From the NCBI GenBank assembly GCA_021812735.1, contig JAKAMV010000100.1:1-18071 (forward strand): 18,071 nucleotides of DNA, in the 5' to 3' direction. The DNA comes from Chloroflexota bacterium (lineage in GTDB: Bacteria > Chloroflexota > Limnocylindria > Limnocylindrales > CSP1-4). Below the pieces are notes generated by a model. The model worked only from the letters and a program-made list of their open reading frames with translations, made no database searches and was not told the origin of the DNA. Numbering within the stretch: position 1 is the first letter of the stretch; every line of letters starts with the position of its first letter. Below, piece by piece: positions 7,974 through 14,218 of the stretch. Made by a program: the position numbers and the translations under genes.

Positions 7974-9691
7974 CGGGCGGCTCCGGTGGCAGGTTCGTGG
8001 TCGGACAGGGCGAGGTCGATGCGGCCCTGCGGGCTGTGGGCCCCGAGGGCGGACGCGGTGAAGGCGGCCAGATCCGCCGCCGCGGGCGACGGCGCGACGA
8101 GGACGGCGGCGAATCCCGCGGTGTTCGCCGCGGCGGCCGTGGCGGTCCCGGCGGCGATCACCGGGGTCGCGGCCAGCCGGTCGCGGGCCGCGCCGTCCGC
8201 CAGGGCGAGCAGGCCGCGGGCGGTGGAGCCGCTGGTCAGGACGATGGCGTCGAGCGGGCCCTCCTCGAGGGCAGCGGCCAGCAGGGGTGCCGACGACTCT
8301 GGCGCCTCGGCCGTCTCGTACGCCACCACGCCGGTCACGTCGGCGCCGCGCCCGGCGAGGAGCTCCATGAGGCGGCCGTCCGCGATGTCGGCGTGCGGCA
8401 CCAGGACGCGGTCGCCCGCCTCGAGCGGAAGCTCGCGGGCGAGGGCCTCGCCGTTGGCGGCCGACGGGATGAAGGGCTCGTCGACCTCGGCCTCGCGGAG
8501 GACGTGCGCGGTCGCCTCGCCGACCGCGGCCCAGCGGAACCTGAGCGGATCGAGGCCCGCGCGAGCGGCGGCGTCCAGCGCCGAGCGGGCCGCGTTCGCC
8601 GACGTGACCACGACGAACTGGGCGGGGGCCGCGGATGCGAGGGCCGCGTCCAGCGCCCCGCCCTCGACGGGGCGGCGAATCTCGATGGCAGGCACGTGGA
8701 CGGCCTCGATGCCGAGGGCGTGGAGCGCGGCCCGCAGGTCGCCGGCCTGGCCGGCAGGCCTGGTGACGAGCACGCGCGGCGCAGCACGCAGGGCGACCAC
8801 GCGCGCCGCGAGCCGTTCGGCCAGGGCGGTCCCCTCGGCCAGCGGGGCCGTGCCGCGGACCCAGACCACGCCGGCGGCCTCGATCCGGCGTGAGATCGCC
8901 GGCGTCCACGTGCGGGCGGCGCCGGCGAGCAGCGTCAGGCGCTCGCCGTCCGCCGTGCCGATCGCGCCGATCGGGGAACGGCATCCCCCGCCCGTCGCGG
9001 CCAGGAACGCGCGCTCCGCCTCGACCGCGGCTCGGGTGGCCTTGTCGTCGAGCCGCCCGACGGCCTCGACCGCCGCGGTGTCGCCGAACCGCACCTGCAC
9101 GGCGAGCGAGCCCTGGCCGGGCGCGGACGGGAGGGTGTCGGACGGGAGGACCTCGTCGATGCGGTCCGCGCGGCCGAGTCGGGTGAGGCCGGCGACCGCG
9201 AGCACCAGCGCATCGGAATCGCCACGGTCCAGCTTGGCGAGGCGCGTGTCGACGTTGCCGTGCAGCGGGTGGATCTGGAGGTCCGGGCGCGACGCGTGGA
9301 GGAACGCGACCCGGCGAGGGCTGTCGGTGCCCACCCGGGCGCCGCGCGGGAGCGTCGCGAGGGTGGTGCCCCGCACGCGGCAGACGAGCGCGTCGCGCGG
9401 GTCCTCGCGAGGCGGGTACGCCGCGATGACGAGCTTGTCCGGCTCGGCGGTGGGGACGTCCTTCGCCGAGTGGACCGCGAGGTCCACCCGCCCGTCGAGC
9501 AGCGCCGCGACGATCCGGGCGACGAACGCGCCCTCGCCCCAGGCGGTGTCAAGCGGCCGATCGTCGCCCTCGGTGCGGATGATGTCGAGCTCCGTCGCGA
9601 CGCCGTGCTCGGCGAGTCGGGCGGCCACCCAGCGGGCCTGGACGAGCGCGAGTTCGCTGCCGCGGGTTCCGATGCGCAGGGTCCTGGCCAC
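7970..9691 (-). CDS. hemC-hemD: Fused hydroxymethylbilane synthase / uroporphyrinogen-III synthase (HemC-HemD)
   Basis: One 573-residue polypeptide joins two consecutive enzymes. Residues 1 to about 300 are HemC, which polymerises four porphobilinogens: TRGSELALVQ (9-18), catalytic D78 in HSAKDVPT, GTDSPRR (121-127), PGQGSLAVQ (191-199), and C237 in TGGGC, which holds the dipyrromethane cofactor. Residues about 305-555 are HemD, which closes and inverts ring D: VLVTRPAGQ (307-315), VTSANAARSAL (362-372), Y458 in VVAYET and LTSGSTARGLL (485-495). A short Ala/Arg linker near 295-306 separates them with no internal stop. Fusion would favour direct transfer of the unstable hydroxymethylbilane. 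The start is GTG at 9691, 19 nt after the hemA stop, with GGGAG about nine bases upstream; the end overlaps hemB as ATGA. Both domains look complete. The HemD half is poorly conserved in general, so it is assigned by position plus motifs. Confidence 0.95.
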   Translation of the reverse strand: MARTLRIGTRGSELALVQARWVAARLAEHGVATELDIIRTEGDDRPLDTAWGEGAFVARIVAALLDGRVDLAVHSAKDVPTAEPDKLVIAAYPPREDPRDALVCRVRGTTLATLPRGARVGTDSPRRVAFLHASRPDLQIHPLHGNVDTRLAKLDRGDSDALVLAVAGLTRLGRADRIDEVLPSDTLPSAPGQGSLAVQVRFGDTAAVEAVGRLDDKATRAAVEAERAFLAATGGGCRSPIGAIGTADGERLTLLAGAARTWTPAISRRIEAAGVVWVRGTAPLAEGTALAERLAARVVALRAAPRVLVTRPAGQAGDLRAALHALGIEAVHVPAIEIRRPVEGGALDAALASAAPAQFVVVTSANAARSALDAAARAGLDPLRFRWAAVGEATAHVLREAEVDEPFIPSAANGEALARELPLEAGDRVLVPHADIADGRLMELLAGRGADVTGVVAYETAEAPESSAPLLAAALEEGPLDAIVLTSGSTARGLLALADGAARDRLAATPVIAAGTATAAAANTAGFAAVLVAPSPAAADLAAFTASALGAHSPQGRIDLALSDHEPATGAAR

Positions 9692-9710
9692 CTCTCGGGT
9701 CTCCCGGGTC

Positions 9711-10928
9711 CTACAGCGAGAACAGCGCGCGCACGGCGCGGTCGAGATCGCCGCTGGTGTCCTCGCGGAGCGACGCGAGGGGCGCGTGCAGGAGGCCCGC
9801 GACGAGCCGGTGGCTCATCTGCTCCACCAGCTCGCGCTCGTGGTCGGCCAGCTCGAGGCGTCGGAACAGGCGATCCAGCTCCTCCGCGCGGCGGCTCTCC
9901 GCCTGCTCCGCGAGCGCCTGGATGGCGGGCACCGACGAGCGGGCGTTGACCCAGGCCGAGAACTGCGCCTCGGCGGCGTCGATCGCCTTCTCCAGGCGAT
10001 TGCGGAGGCGCGGGCGGATCTGGTCCTGCGGGCTGCGGGCCAGGTCGTCCACCGATGTGTAGCGGCCGCCGAGGGCCGCCTGCATCGCGGGCTCGAGCGC
10101 CGCCGGCGACGACAGGTCGACGACGGGGAAGGCCCCCTCGAGCAGGGCCGCGCGAGCCGCCGGCGAGAGGTCCCACTGCGCGGAGATGGCAGGGATGACC
10201 GCGTCGACGTCAGGCAGCGGGGCGTTCGGCCCGTAGGCCACCGGCTCGCCGTTCACCTCCCAGGCGAGCGCGCCGGCGCGCTCCGCACTGCGGCTGGCGA
10301 CGAGGACCTTGGCGCCCTGCCGCGACGCCGACAGGGCGGCGAGGCGCGCCATGCGGCCGGCACCGACCACCAGCACCTGCTTGCCGATCAGCGCGCCGGA
10401 GGCGGCGGTCACGCAGTCGGTCGCCAAGTCGCCCAGCGACCGCGGCGGGCCCTCGCGCCACGACCGCGTCTCGCGGCCGAGGTGCAGGGCGACCTGGAAC
10501 AGCCGCTCGATCACCGGGTCGAGCGGCAGCGCGGTGACGTCGTGCGAGCCCACGTCGACCGGGCACTGCTCAGCACCCGGGACGCGGCGGTCGGCGAGGC
10601 AGTCGCGGAGCTGGTGGAGGACCTGGTCCTCCCCCACCACCACCGAGTCGAGGCCGGCCGCCACGGTCAGCAGGTGCCGCGCGGCGTCGAGGCCGTCCAG
10701 GCGAACTCCTCCATCTGGGAGGTCCGGCGGGGTCAGCGCCTGGAGATCGGGGGCTGCGGTGTCGACGAGGTAGAGCTCGACGCGGTGGCAGGTCCGCAGC
10801 AGGATCGCCCGCGGATCGTGGGCCACGCGCATGGCGGCGCGGGCGAAAGCGTCGCGTTCCTCGCTCGAGACGGCTCTGGCGTTGACGGTGAGCGCGTTGA
10901 GCTCGAGCGCGGCGCGGGGGACGTTCAC
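9711..10928 (-). CDS. hemA: Glutamyl-tRNA reductase, divergent
   Basis: Reduces glutamyl-tRNA to glutamate-1-semialdehyde with NADPH, the first committed step of the C5 route. The 405-residue product shows the catalytic cysteine C47 in LRTCHRVELY, conserved H85, AGLDSVVVGEDQVLHQ (91-106) and a Rossmann motif VLVVGAGRMARLAA (185-198). A C-terminal helical dimerisation region contains RLRNRLEKAIDAAEAQF (307-323). Two oddities appear. The usual N-terminal NHxTAPV-type motif reads NALTVNA. Between GEDQVLHQ and ERLFQ there are about 16 extra residues (roughly 115-130, including C122 and H129) compared with my recollection of the Escherichia coli enzyme. Start is GTG at 10928, 33 nt after the regulator stop; the ribosome site is weak (GGAG about 11 nt upstream), but later starts would remove the N-terminal domain. 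The enzyme is usually the control point of the pathway. Confidence 0.95.
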   Translation of the reverse strand: MNVPRAALELNALTVNARAVSSEERDAFARAAMRVAHDPRAILLRTCHRVELYLVDTAAPDLQALTPPDLPDGGVRLDGLDAARHLLTVAAGLDSVVVGEDQVLHQLRDCLADRRVPGAEQCPVDVGSHDVTALPLDPVIERLFQVALHLGRETRSWREGPPRSLGDLATDCVTAASGALIGKQVLVVGAGRMARLAALSASRQGAKVLVASRSAERAGALAWEVNGEPVAYGPNAPLPDVDAVIPAISAQWDLSPAARAALLEGAFPVVDLSSPAALEPAMQAALGGRYTSVDDLARSPQDQIRPRLRNRLEKAIDAAEAQFSAWVNARSSVPAIQALAEQAESRRAEELDRLFRRLELADHERELVEQMSHRLVAGLLHAPLASLREDTSGDLDRAVRALFSL

Positions 10929-10961
10929 GTCGGTCGGTGCTCCGTGGTGGACTGGCTTGGA

Positions 10962-11642
10962 TCAGAGGGCGGCGCGCTTGGGGCGGCGACCGGCGCCGAG
11001 CGTCGCGGCCTCCCAGCCGCGGAGCGTGGCGAGCAGGAGGCCGTCGAGAGCGGCGTTGGCGTCGGCGATCAATGCCGACGTGGCGCTGGCGTCGAACTCA
11101 CGGCGTCGAGCGACGGACGCGAGCTCGTCGAGGAACGGGCGGCGGAAGCGCAGGAACAGATCCGCCGTCATGGACGCGCCGAGCGACTCGCCCGCGGCCA
11201 GCCGGCCGTAGTTCGAGCAGGCGTCCTCGGCCGAGCGGAGCAGCTCCACCCGGCGTGCGGCGTCCTCGGTGTCCAGGGCGGCGAGCAGCGAGGTGACGAT
11301 CCCGCGGCCATAGCCGCGGAAGCGCTCGCGCTTGGCGTCATCGAGCTCCGAGACCCACGGGATGTGCGTCGGCGCGTCGTCGGCGTTCCTGCGGTAGCCG
11401 CGGGCGAGGCTGCGCGGCGTCTCGCCCAGCTCGGTCAGCGACGGGCGGCCTGTGGGGCGGCCGGGCAGCATCGCGTCGAGGCCGGCCCGGGAGAAGCGAC
11501 GGTGGCCGCCCGGCGTGGTGTACGTCCGAACCATGCCGGAGTCGCCCCAGCGGCGCACGGTTGACGGAGAGACGCCGAGCAGGCGGCAGGCCTCGGTGAG
11601 CGTGACCCAGCCCGGGTCCTGCGCGCTCTCCTGGGGCGTCAT
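10962..11642 (-). CDS. HTH (MerR/BldC-like) transcriptional regulator heading the heme operon
   Basis: The 226-residue protein has an N-terminal winged helix of the MerR/excisionase type (about 12-60): VTLTEACRLLGVSPSTVRRW followed by the wing motif TPGGHRRF (43-50), which normally contacts DNA. Residues about 95-215 are predicted to be mostly helical (RGYGRGIVTSLLAALD, ACSNYGRLAAGE, FLRFRRPFLDEL) and I cannot assign them to a family. They contain one cysteine (C142) and no obvious heme-regulatory Cys-Pro motif. The gene is first in the operon, 33 nt ahead of hemA and divergent from feoAB, so control of heme and iron genes is the natural inference, perhaps with autoregulation through the direct repeats just upstream. 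Start is the ATG at 11642; GGGAGG lies about 11 nt upstream, within the first repeat, a slightly long spacing. The ligand, if any, is unknown. Confidence 0.88.
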   Translation of the reverse strand: MTPQESAQDPGWVTLTEACRLLGVSPSTVRRWGDSGMVRTYTTPGGHRRFSRAGLDAMLPGRPTGRPSLTELGETPRSLARGYRRNADDAPTHIPWVSELDDAKRERFRGYGRGIVTSLLAALDTEDAARRVELLRSAEDACSNYGRLAAGESLGASMTADLFLRFRRPFLDELASVARRREFDASATSALIADANAALDGLLLATLRGWEAATLGAGRRPKRAAL

Positions 11643-11933
11643 CCGACTCGAAACCTCCCAAACCTACCAAATCGCTCGGAACCTACCGCCATGCTAGCGG
11701 GTTTGGCGGCCTCGCGCGGCAGGGCCGTGCGTCCCGAGATGGGGCCCGAGGGTCCCGGCGGCATCCGGGCAGCCCGTCGGCACATCGTCCCGAATCTGGT
11801 GATATCGCCCTGATCGAGCGTCGCCGACGGCCCTGAGCCCACGATGACGCGGTGCCCGGGCCGGGACCTTGGGGACCACCGTCGGGCCCTCTGTCCCTTT
11901 CGTGGTCGCGTTGGCGTCTGGCGGAATCGCGCC
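11643..11933. promoter_or_regulatory. Divergent intergenic region between hem operon and feoAB
   Basis: These 291 bp separate the minus-strand regulator-hem operon from the plus-strand feoA gene and must hold the promoters of both. The segment nearest the regulator (11651-11690) is notably richer in A/T than its surroundings and carries the three AAACCT(A/C)CC repeats listed separately. An imperfect 12-bp dyad, GGTGATATCGCC at 11798-11809, lies near the middle on the feoA side. I could not recognise a convincing -35/-10 pair, a classical Fur box or a full DtxR/IdeR palindrome. Reading frames crossing the region on both strands are composition artefacts. Confidence 0.6.
11651..11687 (-). repeat. 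Three direct repeats AAACCT(A/C)CC, probable regulator operator
   Basis: On the plus strand AAACCTCCC is at 11651-11659, AAACCTACC at 11660-11668 and GAACCTACC at 11679-11687. Read from the regulator's strand they are GGGAGGTTT, GGTAGGTTT and GGTAGGTTC. The starts are 9 and 19 bp apart. The outer copies share a longer context (CTCGAAACCTCCC and CTCGGAACCTACC) spaced exactly 28 bp. Head-to-tail repeats suit a regulator binding as an array, as described for BldC-type proteins. The copy nearest the start codon also contains the GGGAGG that may serve as the ribosome site, so bound protein or simple Shine-Dalgarno function could explain that one. Operator function is inferred. Confidence 0.5.
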
Positions 11934-12200
11934 GTGAGTCCCGCGCGTCCCGCCCCACGCTCCGACGGCGCTGCCTGCGTTGCCCTCGCCGCTGCGCGGG
12001 TCGGCGAGCGCCGGCGTGTGACCGCGGTCGACGCCGCCCACGCCGGTGAACTCCTGCGCGAGGGCCTCCTGCCCGGCGCGGTGGTGGAGGTCGCGTCGAG
12101 GACACCGCTCGGCGGACCCGTGATCGTTCGGCTGGGGCGCGTCCGCCTCGCCCTCTCCGCCGAGGTGGCCGCGGCCGTCCAGACGGAGCGGTTGGCGTGA
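11934..12200 (+). CDS. feoA: Ferrous iron transport protein FeoA
   Basis: Small cytosolic SH3-like protein that assists FeoB in ferrous iron uptake. From the proposed GTG at 11934 it has 88 residues, matching the family's usual 75-90. The FeoA pattern is visible from ALAAARVGERRRVTAVD through a leucine/glycine-rich turn (ELLREGLLPGAVVEV) to the closing strands PVIVRLGRVRLALSAEVAAAV. An ATG at 11844 would add 30 arginine-rich residues that look like untranslated leader, so the GTG is preferred, although no strong ribosome site precedes either. Its TGA overlaps the feoB GTG (GTGA at 12197-12200), so the two are translationally coupled. It faces the heme operon divergently, which ties iron import to heme synthesis. 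Identity is probable, as the family is short and variable, but the FeoB partner makes it secure. Confidence 0.88.
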   Translation: MSPARPAPRSDGAACVALAAARVGERRRVTAVDAAHAGELLREGLLPGAVVEVASRTPLGGPVIVRLGRVRLALSAEVAAAVQTERLA

Positions 12201-14167
12201 CGGCCGCCTGCCACCCGGGCCCGGTCGCGGCCTCGGAGCGAGACCTGCCCGTCGTCGCGCTCGTCGGGCGGCCCAACGTGGGCAAGTCGACCTTCCTCGC
12301 CCGGGCCAGCCGGCACTACGTCGAGACCGCCAACGCGCCCGGCACCACGGTCTCGCTTGAGCGCCGGCAGGTCCGCGTCGGGGAGCGTGACGCCTGGCTG
12401 GTGGACCTCCCCGGGACGCGCGCTCTCGACGACGTCCCCGCGGACGACGAGCCGTTCTGGCACTTCCTGGTCCAGGCGACGCCAGACGCGATCCTCGTTG
12501 TCGCCGACGCGGGCGACCTCGCGCGGCACCTGCCGCTGGCCATCGCCTGCCGCGACCTCGGCCTGCCTGTCGTCTTGGCGGCGAACCTCGCCGACGAGGC
12601 GGCCAAGCGCGGCGTGGACGTGGACGCGGGGCGGCTCGGCCAGCTGTTCAACGGCCCAGTCCACGCGACCTGCGGGCGGGCGGACCAGGGTGTCGCCGAG
12701 GCCGTGGCCGACGCCGTCAGGCTCGCGGCGCAGCGCCGGGCCGTGCGCGACGGGACGCGCTCCCCCCGCGGGTCTGCTCCGGCGCCGATCTACCCCTACC
12801 GTGCCGAGATGGACCTCCGGCGCGCTGCCGCCGAGCTCGCCGAGGGCCACCGCTCGCTGGGCGCGGCGGCTGCGGCCGACCCGCTCGCCGACGCCGTGCG
12901 GGCGGGCGTGATCTCCGCTCGCGGCGCGGCGACGATCCGGTTGGCGGGCGTGCTCGACCCCGACCGCTGGGCTGCGGCCGCCGCCTGGGCGCAGCAGGCT
13001 GAGCGGCGCCGCGAGGTCCCCGAGCCGTTGGCCGACCGCGTCGCCCGCTGGAGCACCTCGCCCTGGCCGGGCATCCCGCTGTTCCTCGCGGTCAGCGTCC
13101 TCGCCTTCCTCGCCGTGCTCCTCGTCGGGGGCGAGCTGGCGTCGGCGCTCGGCGTCGCCTGGGGCGCGCTCGTCTCACCGGCGCTCGCCGCGGTCGTCCC
13201 CGCGCTCATCCCGGTCCCCGTGCTCGCCAACGCCGTCCTCTGGGCGGTCGACGGCGGCCTCCTCGCGATGCTCTCGGTGGGCGTCCCGTACATCCTGACG
13301 TTCTATCTGCTGCTGGCCGCGCTCGAGGATTCCGGGTACCTCACGTCGGCCGCAGTGCTGATGGACCGGGTCTTCGGCCTGCTGGGGCTGCCGGGACGGG
13401 CCGCGATCCCGGTGCTCGCAGCGGCGGGCTGCAACGTGCCGGCGATCTACGGCACGCGGGTGCTGCGCACGCGCCGCGAGCGGGTCCTCGCCTCGTTCCT
13501 CGTGACGCTCGTCCCCTGCTCCGCCCGCTCGGCCGTCGTCATCGCCGCCGTGGCGCCGTTCGCCGGGCCGGGCGCCGCGCTCGCCGCCTTCGGCATCGTG
13601 ATGGCGGTGACCGTCGGTGCGGGGCTCGGCGCGAACGCGCTGATCCCGGGCCGCCAGCCGGCGCTCGTGCTCGAGCTCGCGCCGCTGCGCGCTCCGATCC
13701 CGGGGCACGTCGCCGCCAAGGCGTGGTGGCGCTTCCGGGGGTTCGTGGTCCAGGCAACGCCGATCATGCTGGCCGGCTCGCTCGTCCTCGGCCTCGTCTA
13801 CGAGGCTGGCTGGTGGCAGGCGATCGCGAGCGGCATCGGCCCGGCGGTCGAGTGGGCGCTGGGCCTGCCGGCGATCGCGGGCGTCGCCATCGGCTTCGCG
13901 TTCCTGCGCAAGGAGCTCGCGCTCCAGCTGCTGATGGCGTTCGCGGCGATCCAGCTTGGCCATGCTGCTGCCCTGGGCGAGCTCATGACCCCCACCCAGC
14001 TGTTCGTCTACGCCGTCGTCACGAGCATCTCGATCCCGTGCATCGCCACGCTGGCCGCGCTGCGGGGCGAACTGGGCTCGCGGGCCGCGGTCGGGATCGC
14101 GGGGTCCACGCTCGCGCTCGCCCTCGGCACGGGCGCAGTGCTGGCGCGTCTGCTCGGCATCGCGTAG
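12197..14167 (+). CDS. feoB: Ferrous iron transporter FeoB
   Basis: GTP-regulated inner-membrane importer of ferrous iron, about 656 residues. The N-terminal G domain (18-180) has G1 GRPNVGKS (24-31), threonines of the PGTT switch (48-51), G3 DLPG (70-73), G4 NLAD (130-133), and a weak G5 at ATCG (about 157-160). A helical linker, about 200-285, is rich in alanine. The membrane part starts near 290 (PGIPLFLAVSVLAFLAVLLV) and contains LEDSGYLTSAAVLMDR, a first Gate motif GCNVPAIYGTR and LVPCSARSAVV, and a second Gate motif around FLRKELALQLL. Both metal-path cysteines of the Gate core are kept. The usual GFGC and CSARLPVY are changed to AAGC and CSARSAVV, so it is a diverged member near the short end of the family. 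Start is GTG at 12197 inside the feoA stop. No feoC was seen downstream. Confidence 0.95.
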   Translation: MTAACHPGPVAASERDLPVVALVGRPNVGKSTFLARASRHYVETANAPGTTVSLERRQVRVGERDAWLVDLPGTRALDDVPADDEPFWHFLVQATPDAILVVADAGDLARHLPLAIACRDLGLPVVLAANLADEAAKRGVDVDAGRLGQLFNGPVHATCGRADQGVAEAVADAVRLAAQRRAVRDGTRSPRGSAPAPIYPYRAEMDLRRAAAELAEGHRSLGAAAAADPLADAVRAGVISARGAATIRLAGVLDPDRWAAAAAWAQQAERRREVPEPLADRVARWSTSPWPGIPLFLAVSVLAFLAVLLVGGELASALGVAWGALVSPALAAVVPALIPVPVLANAVLWAVDGGLLAMLSVGVPYILTFYLLLAALEDSGYLTSAAVLMDRVFGLLGLPGRAAIPVLAAAGCNVPAIYGTRVLRTRRERVLASFLVTLVPCSARSAVVIAAVAPFAGPGAALAAFGIVMAVTVGAGLGANALIPGRQPALVLELAPLRAPIPGHVAAKAWWRFRGFVVQATPIMLAGSLVLGLVYEAGWWQAIASGIGPAVEWALGLPAIAGVAIGFAFLRKELALQLLMAFAAIQLGHAAALGELMTPTQLFVYAVVTSISIPCIATLAALRGELGSRAAVGIAGSTLALALGTGAVLARLLGIA

Positions 14168-14200
14168 CCGCGGGGCGGGCGGGCGGGCGCGGCCGCGGCT
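14166..14200. terminator. Inverted repeat enclosing a G-quadruplex motif between convergent genes
   Basis: AGCCGCGG (14166-14173) and CCGCGGCT (14193-14200) form a perfect 8-bp stem. Overlapping its edge and filling the loop is a four-run G-quadruplex motif with one-base loops, GGGGCGGGCGGGCGGG, at 14172-14187 on the plus strand. The stem starts inside the feoB stop codon and ends 18 nt from the end of the convergent maltokinase gene. There is no T-tract, so a classical intrinsic terminator is not shown. A structure-dependent, bidirectional transcription boundary is a reasonable inference. Confidence 0.35.
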
Positions 14201-14218
14201 CCTCGGGCGGCTCGGGCG

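Noticed and set aside
7389..11564. A 1391-codon open frame on the plus strand opposite hemB, hemC-hemD, hemA and the regulator
   Set aside because: Its product is Arg/Ala/Gly/Val-rich with no recognisable domain and it lies wholly antisense to genes with intact catalytic motifs. Long antisense frames are expected when third codon positions are nearly all G or C.
11681..11700. TAGCAT on the minus strand near 11692-11697 as a -10 box for the hem operon
   Set aside because: Only four of six positions match and no -35 element lies at a suitable distance; sigma specificity in this organism is unknown.
11798..11809. Dyad GGTGATATCGCC as an iron-regulator box
   Set aside because: It has a mismatched pair, is short, and does not match Fur or DtxR consensus; kept only as a note in the intergenic entry.
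11844..11933. Longer FeoA starting at ATG 11844
   Set aside because: The extra 30 residues are Arg-rich and outside the normal FeoA length; the GTG at 11934 gives an ordinary 88-residue protein, though the start remains unproven.
11639..12850. A 403-codon minus-strand frame crossing the divergent intergenic region and feoAB
   Set aside because: It overlaps two well-supported genes and the control region, shows no domain, and ends inside the regulator start.
13175..13963. A 262-codon charged frame opposite feoB
   Set aside because: The Arg/Glu/Asp-rich sequence mirrors hydrophobic FeoB codons read backwards; no domain is recognisable.
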